NCBI GenBank assembly: GCA_903889245.1
Contig: CAISWQ010000072.1
Location: 1-64,000 of the forward strand
DNA: 64,000 nt
Direction: 5' to 3'
Origin: an uncultured Lentisphaerota bacterium
Lineage (GTDB): Bacteria; Verrucomicrobiota; Kiritimatiellia; CAIQIC01
Shown here piece after piece: positions 38,077-47,120 of this stretch. A program made the translations under genes and the position numbers. Below the pieces are notes generated by a model. The model saw nothing but the letters and a program-made list of their open reading frames with translations. It searched no databases and was not told the origin of the DNA. The stretch's first letter is position 1, and every line of letters starts with the position of its first letter.

Positions 38077-39970
38077 CGCGCAAACCTGTACCCGCAAGCC
38101 ATTCTTGGAACTGGCATATCGCCCAAAGCTTGAAGGCATGCCACTGGCTGCCAGACAGACAGCCCTGCCAGATGGCCTGCACCGCCACCGGGTGCAAATA
38201 GCCCTCACAGCGAAGACGTTCTTCGGCGATGCACGCCTGTACCCAGTCCCGGAGCGGCCCTGTCAACCAGCGTTGCAGCGGGATGTTGAAGCCCATTTTG
38301 GGCCGCTCGAACAGGACCGCAGGCATGAATTCCCGCAGACAAGCGCGCAGCAGGAGCTTCCCCTTCTCCGTATTAACCTTTAGTGACAAGGGCAGGCTCC
38401 AGGCGATGTTGAACAACTCAACATCATCCGTGAAAGGCGCGCGTACCTCCAGCGAGGTCGCCATGCTGGCGCGATCCACCTTGGTCAGCACGGCATTGGG
38501 CAGATAATTATGGGTATCGTCACACATCTTGTTTTCCACCACATCCCTGCCGCAACGCGTCAGGGGGAGGCGAGCCTCTTGGGGTGAAGCCCCCAGCACC
38601 ATAGAACTGCCCAAGGCAGAACCGACGTTCTGCAGCAAAGCCTGCTCACGCCGGCCTGCGAGTAAACGCCACAGGGTCTGCGCCTGTTCCCTCGCGGAGG
38701 CCGGCAACAACCACGCCGCCATCCGGCTGTCGCAGAAACGACCCGCCCCATAAAAGCAACCCTCTGGCCACCAACCCAACCAGCGCTGCAGCCGCGCGAG
38801 CTGTGAATAATACCGGTAGCCGCCGAACAGTTCGTCGCCACCATCACCGGAGAGTGCCACAGTGACATGTGCGCGTGTCAATCTGGACAGCAGGAAGGTG
38901 GGGATGGCGGAAGGGTCGGCAAAAGGTTCGCCAAACATGCGCGGCAGCAGGGGCAAGACTTGCAGGGCATCCTGTTCTGTGGCCATTAGCCGGGTATGCT
39001 CCGTGCCCAGATGCCGGGCAATCTCCCCGGCATAGGCCGATTCATCGAACTCCTGCTCCTGAAAACCGATGGTGAACGTGCGCACTTTTCGCGTACTGGC
39101 CTTGACCATGTGCGCGACGACCAGTGAGGAGTCAATGCCACCGGAGAGGAAAGCGCCCAAGGGGACATCAGCTATCATCATGCGTTGGACAGCCCGATGC
39201 AGACCTGCCTGCAGCAGAGCCACGCCCTCGGCCGCTGCGCACCGCCGGGAGCGGATCGGTGCCAGTTCCTCTATACGTCGCGCGGCATCCCAGTATTTCT
39301 TCAGGGAAGCCGGTTCGCTGCGGCGCAAGCTTTCGCGCGTGACCACCATCACACTGCCGGGCGGCAGTTTGAAAACGCCCTCATAGATGGTCAGCGGCGC
39401 CGGCACATTCTGATATTGGAAATATTGCGCCAGCGCCCTGCGGGAAATTTGCCGCCCGGAAACAGCCGCGAAGGGTGTCGTCAATTCCGAGGAGAAATAG
39501 ACAGCCTGTCCCTTGAGCTGATAATAGAGCGGCTTGACGCCCAACCGGTCCCGGAACAGGTACAGCCGTTCCTCCTGAACATCCCAAACACCAGCGGCGA
39601 ACATGCCGATCAATTGGGGCAGCGTCCCGGTCACCCCCCACGCCTCGAAAGCTGCCAACAACACCTCGGTATCCGAGGTGCCCTTGAAGGCAAAGCCTCT
39701 GGCCGCCAACTGCTGGCGCAAATCAGTAAAATTATAGACCTCACCATTATAGGCCATGACATATCGCCCGGAGGGTGAAGTCATGGGCTGCTTTCCCGTG
39801 GGGGTGAGGTCCATGATAGCCAGGCGCCGGTGGCCCAAACCCACACTCCGGTCTGCGGCGTACCACGCGCCTTCGTCATCAGGCCCGCGATGAAGCAAGG
39901 CGCGCGTCAGCGTTTGCAGCCCAAGCTGCGGCAATGGCGTCACACCAAAGTATCCACACAGACCACACAT
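38066..39970 (-). CDS. asparagine synthase (glutamine-hydrolysing), AsnB-like
   Basis: An N-terminal class-II glutaminase domain begins with Cys2 (MCGLCGYFG) and has LLHRGPDDEG, GLGHRRLAIMD and MAYNGEVYN. It is followed by the ATP-pyrophosphatase domain with LSGGIDSSLVVAH, FQEQEFDESAYA and ALSGDGGDELFGGY. At 634 residues it is of the long exopolysaccharide-associated type. In such loci these enzymes may amidate uronic acids rather than supply asparagine; here that is inference from position between glycosyltransferases. Confidence 0.9.
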   Translation of the reverse strand: MCGLCGYFGVTPLPQLGLQTLTRALLHRGPDDEGAWYAADRSVGLGHRRLAIMDLTPTGKQPMTSPSGRYVMAYNGEVYNFTDLRQQLAARGFAFKGTSDTEVLLAAFEAWGVTGTLPQLIGMFAAGVWDVQEERLYLFRDRLGVKPLYYQLKGQAVYFSSELTTPFAAVSGRQISRRALAQYFQYQNVPAPLTIYEGVFKLPPGSVMVVTRESLRRSEPASLKKYWDAARRIEELAPIRSRRCAAAEGVALLQAGLHRAVQRMMIADVPLGAFLSGGIDSSLVVAHMVKASTRKVRTFTIGFQEQEFDESAYAGEIARHLGTEHTRLMATEQDALQVLPLLPRMFGEPFADPSAIPTFLLSRLTRAHVTVALSGDGGDELFGGYRYYSQLARLQRWLGWWPEGCFYGAGRFCDSRMAAWLLPASAREQAQTLWRLLAGRREQALLQNVGSALGSSMVLGASPQEARLPLTRCGRDVVENKMCDDTHNYLPNAVLTKVDRASMATSLEVRAPFTDDVELFNIAWSLPLSLKVNTEKGKLLLRACLREFMPAVLFERPKMGFNIPLQRWLTGPLRDWVQACIAEERLRCEGYLHPVAVQAIWQGCLSGSQWHAFKLWAICQFQEWLAGTGLRDGN

Positions 39971-40047
39971 ACATTGCTCAACAGATCACACCGCTCAAAC
40001 CGGAACACGGTGGCGCTGGGTTATAGGCGACTTGCTGTTCCCGTGCG

Positions 40048-40956
40048 TTAGCGAGGCTTGCGCGCCAGCACGATCAATTCATGCCCCGCCATATCAAACA
40101 TCGGCCGCTCATCCAGCAAAGCCGGCGACACTTGTACGCCCGCGGGCAGACGCAGTTGATAATCCTTGATGGAGCGACTAAGCAGAAGCAAGGGCCAGGC
40201 GGCGAATTGTTGCCGCCAAAAAACATCATCGAGATAATTACAGTGCTTGCGCCCCCAGAGTAGATGCCACCAGGCCTCATCCACCCGGCGAAAGGCATCC
40301 GACCCATTGGGAGTCATGGCGAAGAAAAGCCCGCCAGGTTTTAAGCGTTGACAGGCCTGTTCCAATAAACCCTGCAAGCTGGCGACATGCTCCAGGACAT
40401 GCGTTGAAAAAAACACATCCACCTGCTCCCCTGGAGGTAGCTGGTCCACTCCGGAATAAACGGTCAGCCCCAATTTCTCGCGGGCAAAAGCGGCGCGTGG
40501 CTGGCTCAACTCAATGGACCTCACCTGGTAGCCGGCTTGGCGGAATTGCCATGAGCCGTACCCCCAGTTGCACCCAAAATCAACAATGACGCCATCCCGC
40601 GGCACCTCCAATTGCGCAAACAGACGCAGCCATGCCTCAAAACTATTATACGTCCTGAAATTCGCCTGCTTGAAACTCTCGAGCTCCGCATCAGAAGGCA
40701 GGATGGTGACCGCCGGCTCGTGATATAGGGATTGATAGAAATGAACACTTCTTTCCAGCGGATCAAAGGGGCGACGGCTCATCAGCTTGCACTGCGGGCA
40801 ACGCACCAGCGAGAACAGGAGAAAACGCCTGTCCACCGTGGCGCCGCCCTGGCCGCCACATGAAGGACAGGCCATATGCCGGTTCAAGAGTACATCTTGC
40901 AGGCACTGCAGGAACAACAACCCCTTGGACCATTGCCTGTTAATTTTTTTTCGCAT
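40048..40956 (-). CDS. class I SAM methyltransferase with N-terminal zinc-ribbon-like motif
   Basis: A 302-residue protein. Near residue 30 the motif CPSCGGQG followed by VRCPQCKLMSRRPFDPL forms a four-Cys zinc-binding pattern typical of sugar C- or O-methyltransferases in polysaccharide loci. The SAM site is VIVDFGCNWGYGSWQF, and later elements are FFSTHVLEHVASLQGLLEQACQRLKPGG. GGAG 9 bp upstream supports the ATG at 40956. The sugar target is unknown. Confidence 0.82.
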   Translation of the reverse strand: MRKKINRQWSKGLLFLQCLQDVLLNRHMACPSCGGQGGATVDRRFLLFSLVRCPQCKLMSRRPFDPLERSVHFYQSLYHEPAVTILPSDAELESFKQANFRTYNSFEAWLRLFAQLEVPRDGVIVDFGCNWGYGSWQFRQAGYQVRSIELSQPRAAFAREKLGLTVYSGVDQLPPGEQVDVFFSTHVLEHVASLQGLLEQACQRLKPGGLFFAMTPNGSDAFRRVDEAWWHLLWGRKHCNYLDDVFWRQQFAAWPLLLLSRSIKDYQLRLPAGVQVSPALLDERPMFDMAGHELIVLARKPR

Positions 40957-41021
40957 ATGTAGCTCCGTTATGATTCACCAGCCACCTGTCGTGTATTAGA
41001 ACCGCTGCCGACGATCCGGCT

Positions 41022-42218
41022 TCATGTTGTTGCCTGCGGGGTGGTCCCTTGCACAACCGGTGCAATGTCCGCGTAGAGTTTTTTCCAGGCCGCGATGAAA
41101 TTACTCTCCGTATAGGCTTGGACCGCTTCCCGCGCACACTGGCCCATGCCGGCGCGTTCAACTGGCGACAGGCAGAGGAAGTGCCGTACGACCTTCGCGA
41201 TACCCGCAGCCTCCCGCGGCAGCAGCAGACCGTTTTGGCCATCGCGCAAGAACTCTTCCACGCCGTTCAAAGGCGTGGAGAGAATCGGCACTCCTGCCGC
41301 AGCCGCTTCCAAGGCCACGGTGGGCAAGACTTCGTAGTAGGAGGGCAACAGCAAGGCCTCACTGGCCCACAAATAAGGACGTATATCCGGCTGTCTGCCC
41401 ACAAAACGGAACAAACGGCCCAGCCCGGCGGCTTCAACACGCTGGCGATAGACTTGCACCAAGCCAGGCTGGCCACCTACGACCAGGATGGTGAACGGCT
41501 CCGGACTTTCCCCCTTGAACTCTTGCACAGCCTGCATCAACAGCGGCAGACCTTTGCGCTCGAAATGCCCCAAAGCGATAAAACAGAAAAGACGTCCATC
41601 AGCCCTCAAACCCAACCCCTGCCGCAGACTGTCACCCGCGAAACTGGCGGGTCGCTGCATGCGTTCCAGATTGATGGGATTGTGAATCAGCCGAATACGC
41701 CCCTTTAACCAGGGATATTCCTGCTCCAGTTCCCTTTGCAGACCCAGGGAGGGCACCACCACCCAGCGGGCCCGGCGATAGGCCGCTGGTTCACAGAGAG
41801 CGCGCAACCGATGATCCCAGCCCCGCGCCAACGTGCGCAACGTGCGATGCCCGCGCACGGCCACGCGCCACTCATGGCGCAGGAAATAGCGATGGCAAAA
41901 ATGGGCATGGACCACATCCCCAAAGCGCGTGATGCTTTCGATGCTCTGGCAGAGATCGAACTGCCTGTTGCGGACATGTTTGTCCCACAGATAGCGCAGA
42001 GACGCCAGGCTGCGATAAATCAGGAAAAGCCACAACAGCGGAGAGCGACCCGTGGTGGGCACCCTGACCCAACGAATACGTTTATCGGTTTGCAAGGCAC
42101 AGGTGGCAGCATACACGGTGAACTGGTGTTCACCACCAAGGCCCTGAAGCAGCACCTGATTGATATGCCCGATGGCGTTGGAGCCATCCACAAAGTAATC
42201 AAACACGGCGATTCTCAT
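41022..42218 (-). CDS. glycosyltransferase, GT4 family (paralogue A2)
   Basis: A 398-residue GT-B enzyme starting RIAVFDYFVDGSNAIGHINQ, the duplicate of the 36087-37244 product. Shared blocks include VVPSLGLQRELEQEYPW, FCFIALGHFERKGLPLLMQA, DIRPYLWASEALLLPSYYE and LSTPLNGVEEFLRDGQNGLL. Its ATG overlaps the stop of the GT2 gene upstream as ATGA, the same gene order as in the other copy. Specificity is unknown, but the close similarity suggests repeated or alternative addition of the same kind of sugar. Confidence 0.88.
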   Translation of the reverse strand: MRIAVFDYFVDGSNAIGHINQVLLQGLGGEHQFTVYAATCALQTDKRIRWVRVPTTGRSPLLWLFLIYRSLASLRYLWDKHVRNRQFDLCQSIESITRFGDVVHAHFCHRYFLRHEWRVAVRGHRTLRTLARGWDHRLRALCEPAAYRRARWVVVPSLGLQRELEQEYPWLKGRIRLIHNPINLERMQRPASFAGDSLRQGLGLRADGRLFCFIALGHFERKGLPLLMQAVQEFKGESPEPFTILVVGGQPGLVQVYRQRVEAAGLGRLFRFVGRQPDIRPYLWASEALLLPSYYEVLPTVALEAAAAGVPILSTPLNGVEEFLRDGQNGLLLPREAAGIAKVVRHFLCLSPVERAGMGQCAREAVQAYTESNFIAAWKKLYADIAPVVQGTTPQATT

Positions 42219-42991
42219 GGCCCATAGCACCCGCTGATCAACTTCAGCATCCAACGCAGCGGCCGGGCCACCAGGCGCTTCAGGCGTTGTGAACCCGGCC
42301 ACTCCTGCCCCAGATGGCGCCTCCGGATCACCTCGTTTTCCACCGCCAGACGCTCCACCAGACGACTGGTCTTTTGCTGCGGGTAGACCCGGAACCGCGA
42401 CCAGAGTCTCCGGACGTGATACAGGCGGGTCACCTGCGCAAAGCGAATGAAGAGATCGCCGTCCATGTTCACCTGGAAGAAAGGATCCAGACCACCCACT
42501 TGCGCATAGAGTTCACGCCGCCAGAAGGTGGAGGACTGGGCAATGTAATTATGATCATTGAACCAGAGAAAGGCCATAAAGCGAATCTGGCGTTGTACCC
42601 GCCAGAAGGAACCATCCTCCCGGATCAAGGTCGCGTCCCCCGTCACCACTTGTCGTTCCGGATGTCTGGCAAAATAGTCCGCCACGTCCCGGAGCGCACC
42701 CGGCTCCAACAAATCATCGGCGTTAATCCAGCAGAAGATGTCGCCACGGGCGCGCCGAAAGCCTTTGATCAACGCATCGGTCTGCCCTTGATCGGGTTCG
42801 CTGACCCAATAGGCAAGGCGATCGGCATATTTCTTGATAAGGTCTACGCTGCCATCCGTGGAGCCACCATCTATGACGATATACTCAAGATGCGGATAGT
42901 CTTGTTTCAGCACACTCTGGAGGCATTGCTCCAGATGTGGCCTGTGATTGAAGTTCACCGTAACAATGGAAATGCGCGGCAAGGTCATCAT
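42215..42991 (-). CDS. glycosyltransferase, GT2 family (paralogue B2)
   Basis: A 258-residue GT-A enzyme: ISIVTVNFNHRPHLEQCLQS, IDGGSTDGSVDLIKKY, SEPDQGQTDALIKGF, CWINADDLLEPGAL and WRRELYAQVGGLDPFF. It is a close duplicate of 37297-38076 and stands in the same order next to a GT4 duplicate. The C-terminal end KRLVARPLRWMLKLISGCYGP-like tail also matches. Either of two adjacent ATGs (42991, 42988) may be used. Confidence 0.88.
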   Translation of the reverse strand: MMTLPRISIVTVNFNHRPHLEQCLQSVLKQDYPHLEYIVIDGGSTDGSVDLIKKYADRLAYWVSEPDQGQTDALIKGFRRARGDIFCWINADDLLEPGALRDVADYFARHPERQVVTGDATLIREDGSFWRVQRQIRFMAFLWFNDHNYIAQSSTFWRRELYAQVGGLDPFFQVNMDGDLFIRFAQVTRLYHVRRLWSRFRVYPQQKTSRLVERLAVENEVIRRRHLGQEWPGSQRLKRLVARPLRWMLKLISGCYGP

Positions 42992-43036
42992 TCAACCCGC
43001 GGGAGCATAGGCCTGCCGACGCGACGGGATGGAGCC

Positions 43037-44197
43037 CTATGGGTGCCCATGGAGAATTGTGCGGTAAACATCCAGATGCGCCGCAGCCACCCGTTCGGGG
43101 GCCATATAGTCCACGATCTTTCCTTGGGCCGATTTGGCTTCAGGCGTACTCCCGCTGGCGAGCACGGCCAGAACTTTCTCGGCCAGATCAGCAGCATGCC
43201 CGTTTTGGAAAACATGTCCATTCCCAAACCGATGGATATTTTCCGCCATCGCGGTTTCGCTGGAAACCACACAGGGAGTGCCCACCAGCAACGCCTCAAT
43301 GACTTGATTCCCGAACATCTCTTCACGCGAGGGGGCCACGAGAACCGCCGCGCTGGCTATCGCCCGTGCCACCTCCAGATGGGGGAGGCGTCCCGAAAAC
43401 TCGCAGCGCGAGCCCATAAGGCCCACCAATCCAGCTTCCACCTTGCGAATATAGTCTGAGCCGCCCCGCCCCGCCCCAATGACTTGCAGGGAGACATCCT
43501 CCTGAACACCCTGTATCCGGGGCAGGGCCTCGAGCACAAGGTCGAGCCCCTTGCGCTCATCCAAGGTGCCCACAAAAATCAGCTTATTTTTCTTCCGTGG
43601 CAGAGACGGGAGCGCGGCAATCGCCGGATCAAAAGTGTTGGGAATGCGATGCAGCACCAGATGGGGGTACAGTTGTTGCAGCTTTTCTGCGATGTAAGCG
43701 CTCTTGGCAATGACATGTCGCGCGCGCGACAGCGCCCGCCACTCCAAGAATTCAATCACCTTTTGACGATGCCACCACGGTAGCTTCAACAGGGAATTGA
43801 TGATGCCATAGAGGCCTTGGGCCGTCACAACATAGGGCAGGCCCGAACGTTGTGCCGCCAGCACATGGGCCCCTTCCGTGCCATGCGCATGGACGATGTC
43901 CGGTTGCAACCGGCGCAAGCGGGCGGCGAGCCGGGAGGTTTCATAAAACAGCAAGGTTTTGGCGCGATATTTCGCCGGGCATCGCAAGTAATGCACGGGG
44001 ATGCCATCCCACTCTGCCTCAAAATCCGTCAAGCTGCCCGGCACATTGACCAACAATTCAGGCTGCAGCGAGGTGTGGGCCTTCTGTGCGCGCGCCAAGT
44101 CCAACACCCAGTGTCCCGGATGAAATTGCTTGTGCAACCGCAGCGCATCAGGATGCTGGGGTGGCAGGGGGACGCCACAGACATGAACCACTTTCAT
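43037..44197 (-). CDS. glycosyltransferase, GT4 family (paralogue C1)
   Basis: A 386-residue GT-B enzyme starting KVVHVCGVPLPPQHPDALRL. It has DIVHAHGTEGAHVLAAQRSG, IPNTFDPAIAALPSLP, FVGTLDERKGLDLVLEAL and PSREEMFGNQVIEALLVGTP, the last being the nucleotide-sugar site. It is paralogous to 45804-46979, which shares GVPLP, GHWVLDLA-like, VHAHGTEGA, IPNTYDPA and EMFGNQVIEALL. The two copies flank the Wzy-like gene. Confidence 0.87.
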   Translation of the reverse strand: MKVVHVCGVPLPPQHPDALRLHKQFHPGHWVLDLARAQKAHTSLQPELLVNVPGSLTDFEAEWDGIPVHYLRCPAKYRAKTLLFYETSRLAARLRRLQPDIVHAHGTEGAHVLAAQRSGLPYVVTAQGLYGIINSLLKLPWWHRQKVIEFLEWRALSRARHVIAKSAYIAEKLQQLYPHLVLHRIPNTFDPAIAALPSLPRKKNKLIFVGTLDERKGLDLVLEALPRIQGVQEDVSLQVIGAGRGGSDYIRKVEAGLVGLMGSRCEFSGRLPHLEVARAIASAAVLVAPSREEMFGNQVIEALLVGTPCVVSSETAMAENIHRFGNGHVFQNGHAADLAEKVLAVLASGSTPEAKSAQGKIVDYMAPERVAAAHLDVYRTILHGHP

Positions 44198-44225
44198 ACC
44201 GTCTAATTCCTGCGCGTGGCGTTGA

Positions 44226-45758
44226 CTAATCCTGTTGAAGAGGGCGGAGCATGACCGGCCCGCGGGCAGGAGTCAGGGCAGCATTGGCGGGCAGCGCCGG
44301 TTGCGGTTGAGCGCCCTCCATCACGGCAGACTTGGAAAGCAGAAACAAAAAACCATTCATGACCGCCATCTGGGCGCACAGGATGTAGATCGAGGGACCG
44401 GAACCATTGGTGGCCATCTGCACAAAGTTGGCCACAAACGTGGCGCCCAACGCCGCCGCGAACATCTTCTGGGGCGATGGCGGCAGTCGTCGGACCTTAC
44501 TGATAAACAGGCCCAGCAAACTCAACATACTGATGACCATGGCCACGGCCGCGGGGAGGCCGCAAAACGAAGCCATGGTCAGAATACCATCGTGATAACC
44601 GCCGGAAAGAGCCAGCCCTTCATAGAGCGCATCCTGCCGGGATTGGCCGACCGTCGAGACGGCCGCCACGATGTCATCAAAGCTATACGAAAAACCACGC
44701 CCAAAGATCGGATGGCGTTTGATGTCCTCCCACGCCATCCGGGCCAGACGGCTGCGCCACTCGTTCTCGAAGCCCATTTCGCCCAAGGAATATCGGTTGC
44801 GCAGATCATAACTCACAGAGGTGGGCAAGACTGTGCTCAACGTGCGGGCCATGGACTGCGGAATTTTTTCTGGTTGCATCAGGAAGAAAATAAACATCAA
44901 CGGCAGGGCGCATAAGGCCACAGCCATGAACTGGCGGATTTGCTTATAGCAATACACCATGACGAATATGGAGGCCATGGCGGCAAAAGGCGCAGCGCGG
45001 CGGGCGGAGATGAAGGAAAACAGCAAAATCAAACCCGTGATGAGAAAAGTGAGCACCTTGAACTTGGGCAGCTTTGACTGTGCGCTTTTGTCAATAAAGT
45101 ACACCAGGATGAAAGCCGCCAAGGTGAACATGGGGACGGTGTAGAGATTCAACTGTTCATGGCCATAGATCAAGCGCTTCACCATTTCGAGGCCCAGAGG
45201 GAAGTAGGCGATGGCGCAAACCAAAAGCGCTGCGCGATAATTTTTCCGGGCATCCCACGGCAGAGCGCACATCTTGGAACCTACGAAATAAATCACCATC
45301 GCCAACAGGATGGCCACGGCCTCGCCGGCGCCACCGACACCACCCAGTCGGGCCGAACCGGGCCGGTCAATGATGAGGCGAGTGATCACCACCACGGCCG
45401 TGATCGCCAGCATGAGGGAGGGGAAATTCCGATGAACCCCTTCTGATTCCTTTTTGGTCAACGCATAGGTGAGCAGATAGATGCTCATCAGGAACAAACC
45501 GGCCAACATGCCCACGGTCAAGCGGTCGAACAAGGGGATCGGGATGATATAGGTCACCATCGCCTGCGCACCCACCAGCAAGCCAATCCGATAGGCGGAC
45601 AGGGAATTGATGGCTATGACCGTAATGATGGCGGCCAGAGGCACCAACGTCAGCATCGTGCTCAAGCCAAAACCATCATGCAGCAGCGTCTTCATCACGA
45701 AGAGCACCACCAACACATACAGCAAGGCTGTAACCAACAAGCCCCAACGCAAATTCAT
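44226..45758 (-). CDS. O-antigen polymerase/ligase-like membrane protein (Wzy-type)
   Basis: The product has about 510 residues with some 11 predicted membrane helices (LLVTALLYVLVVLFVMK, LLVGAQAMVTYIIPIPL, AVAILLAMVIYFVGSKMC, FLITGLILLFSFISARRAAPFA, AVALCALPLMFIFFL). A large loop holds RMAWEDIKRHPIFGRGFSYSFDD, the typical pre-C-terminal segment of the O-antigen ligase/polymerase superfamily. AAGGA about 9 bp upstream favours the ATG at 45758. It probably polymerises or ligates the repeat unit at the outer face of the inner membrane. A chain-length regulator was not recognised in this window. Confidence 0.82.
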   Translation of the reverse strand: MNLRWGLLVTALLYVLVVLFVMKTLLHDGFGLSTMLTLVPLAAIITVIAINSLSAYRIGLLVGAQAMVTYIIPIPLFDRLTVGMLAGLFLMSIYLLTYALTKKESEGVHRNFPSLMLAITAVVVITRLIIDRPGSARLGGVGGAGEAVAILLAMVIYFVGSKMCALPWDARKNYRAALLVCAIAYFPLGLEMVKRLIYGHEQLNLYTVPMFTLAAFILVYFIDKSAQSKLPKFKVLTFLITGLILLFSFISARRAAPFAAMASIFVMVYCYKQIRQFMAVALCALPLMFIFFLMQPEKIPQSMARTLSTVLPTSVSYDLRNRYSLGEMGFENEWRSRLARMAWEDIKRHPIFGRGFSYSFDDIVAAVSTVGQSRQDALYEGLALSGGYHDGILTMASFCGLPAAVAMVISMLSLLGLFISKVRRLPPSPQKMFAAALGATFVANFVQMATNGSGPSIYILCAQMAVMNGFLFLLSKSAVMEGAQPQPALPANAALTPARGPVMLRPLQQD

Positions 45759-45803
45759 AGCATCAAATCCTTCTCCAACACCGCCCACGAACGGCGCGGG
45801 ACA

Positions 45804-46979
45804 CTAGCACGATTCCTCCCGCCCGCCAATGCCCAGCACCTGTTGATAGACCCGCTCCGTTTCCCGCGCCACACGGACCGGATGCAGATAGGCGCTGACT
45901 TGCTCCCTCGCCATCTCCGCCCCGGCCCCATCAGGCCGCTGCAACAAGTCCTCCAGGCGGGCGGCCAAATCAGTCGCGTCACCATTGCGAAAGATGAGGC
46001 CATGGCCGAACCGCTGGATGTTTTCCGCCAGCGCCGTACCGCTGGAGACCACACAGGGTGTCCGCAGCAGCAAGGCCTCGATCACCTGGTTGCCGAACAT
46101 TTCCCACAACGAGGGTGCCACCAAGACCGCGGACTTGGCGACGTGTTCCAAGACCTGCACCCAAGGCAACTGTCCCAGAATCTGCAAGCGCGCCCCCAGG
46201 GTGGCGCGCAAGACTTGCTCCTGCCCGCGCCAGTAGGCCGAGTTCACCTCCGGGCCACCCCCGATCATGCGCAAGGTGAGCTGGGGGAAGCGCTCCGCCA
46301 GTTGCGCCACGGCCTGTGCCAGCAGATGCACGCCCTTCCACGGGCTCATGGTGCCCACAAAGACCAATGAAAAAGGCTCCCTGGCCACCGCCGGCAGAGC
46401 CAAACAAGCGGGGTCGTAGGTGTTCGGTATCTGGAACAGCCGCAAATGCGGGAAACGCTGCCGCAGCAACTCCATCACAAAACCGCTCTTGGCAATCGCA
46501 AACTGCGTCCGGCGCAAGGTGTAGTTTTCCAGCCAGGCGATAAACGCCTGCCGGCCATACCAGGGTGTTTTGAGGATGGGGTTCAGATAACTGAACAGCC
46601 CCTGTACGGTGACCACATGCGGCAGGCGAGTGCGCCGCGCCGCGAGCAGATAGGCGCCCTCCGTGCCATGCGCATGGACCACGTCGGGCCGCAAGGCGCA
46701 CGTGGCCGCCGCCATCCGGACGCTTTCCTCAAAGAAGAAAGAAGCGGCGCGCAACCGTGACCGGCAGCGGATGAACAGGCACGGGATGCCCTCGATCTCC
46801 GTCTCAAAATCCCGGGCACTGCCCGGTACGTTGAACACGATGGCGGGTTCCATCGCGGCATGTGCCTTTTGAGCCTTGGCCAGGTCCAGTACCCAGCGGC
46901 CGGGGTGCGCCCACACCCGGCCACTGTCCGGATGCCCCGCCGGCAGCGGCACCCCGCCGATATGGACGCATTTCAACAC
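45804..46979 (-). CDS. glycosyltransferase, GT4 family (paralogue C2)
   Basis: A GT-B enzyme of about 391 residues with CVHIGGVPLPAGHPDSGRVW, DVVHAHGTEGAYLLAARRT, FVGTMSPWKGVHLLAQAV and PSLWEMFGNQVIEALLLRTP. It is the paralogue of 43037-44197. No ATG fits. By alignment with the paralogue the start should be GTG at 46979 (AAGGGG 9 bp upstream) or TTG at 46976. The frame stays open to a GTG at 47000. Three to four palindromes at 47006-47118 lie just upstream. Confidence 0.83.
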   Translation of the reverse strand: MLKCVHIGGVPLPAGHPDSGRVWAHPGRWVLDLAKAQKAHAAMEPAIVFNVPGSARDFETEIEGIPCLFIRCRSRLRAASFFFEESVRMAAATCALRPDVVHAHGTEGAYLLAARRTRLPHVVTVQGLFSYLNPILKTPWYGRQAFIAWLENYTLRRTQFAIAKSGFVMELLRQRFPHLRLFQIPNTYDPACLALPAVAREPFSLVFVGTMSPWKGVHLLAQAVAQLAERFPQLTLRMIGGGPEVNSAYWRGQEQVLRATLGARLQILGQLPWVQVLEHVAKSAVLVAPSLWEMFGNQVIEALLLRTPCVVSSGTALAENIQRFGHGLIFRNGDATDLAARLEDLLQRPDGAGAEMAREQVSAYLHPVRVARETERVYQQVLGIGGREESC

Positions 46980-47005
46980 CGACAGGCGCCCCTTCCCCAC
47001 ACTGG

Positions 47006-47118
47006 CTTTCCAAGGCCTAGGAAAAAGCCCCCACGCTTTTCCAAGGCTTGGAAATTCCCGTCACTACCTTGTCCAAGCCTTGGAAAAAACCGTGACTTCA
47101 TTCTCCAATCCCAGGAAA
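47006..47118. repeat. four palindromes between the deacetylase and a GT4 gene
   Basis: Copies lie at 47006-47027 (CCAAGGCCTAGG, one mismatch), 47036-47053, 47069-47089 (GTCCAAGCCTTGG) and 47100-47118 (CTCCAATCCCAGG, mismatched). The cluster fills the whole gap, close to the GTG start of the GT4 gene, inside an otherwise tightly packed operon. Confidence 0.85.
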
Positions 47119-47120
47119 AC

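Noticed and set aside
38066-39970. Housekeeping asparagine biosynthesis gene
   Set aside because: It is embedded in and overlaps glycosyltransferase genes, so a role in glycan amidation is at least as likely. The call was kept at family level without a gene symbol.
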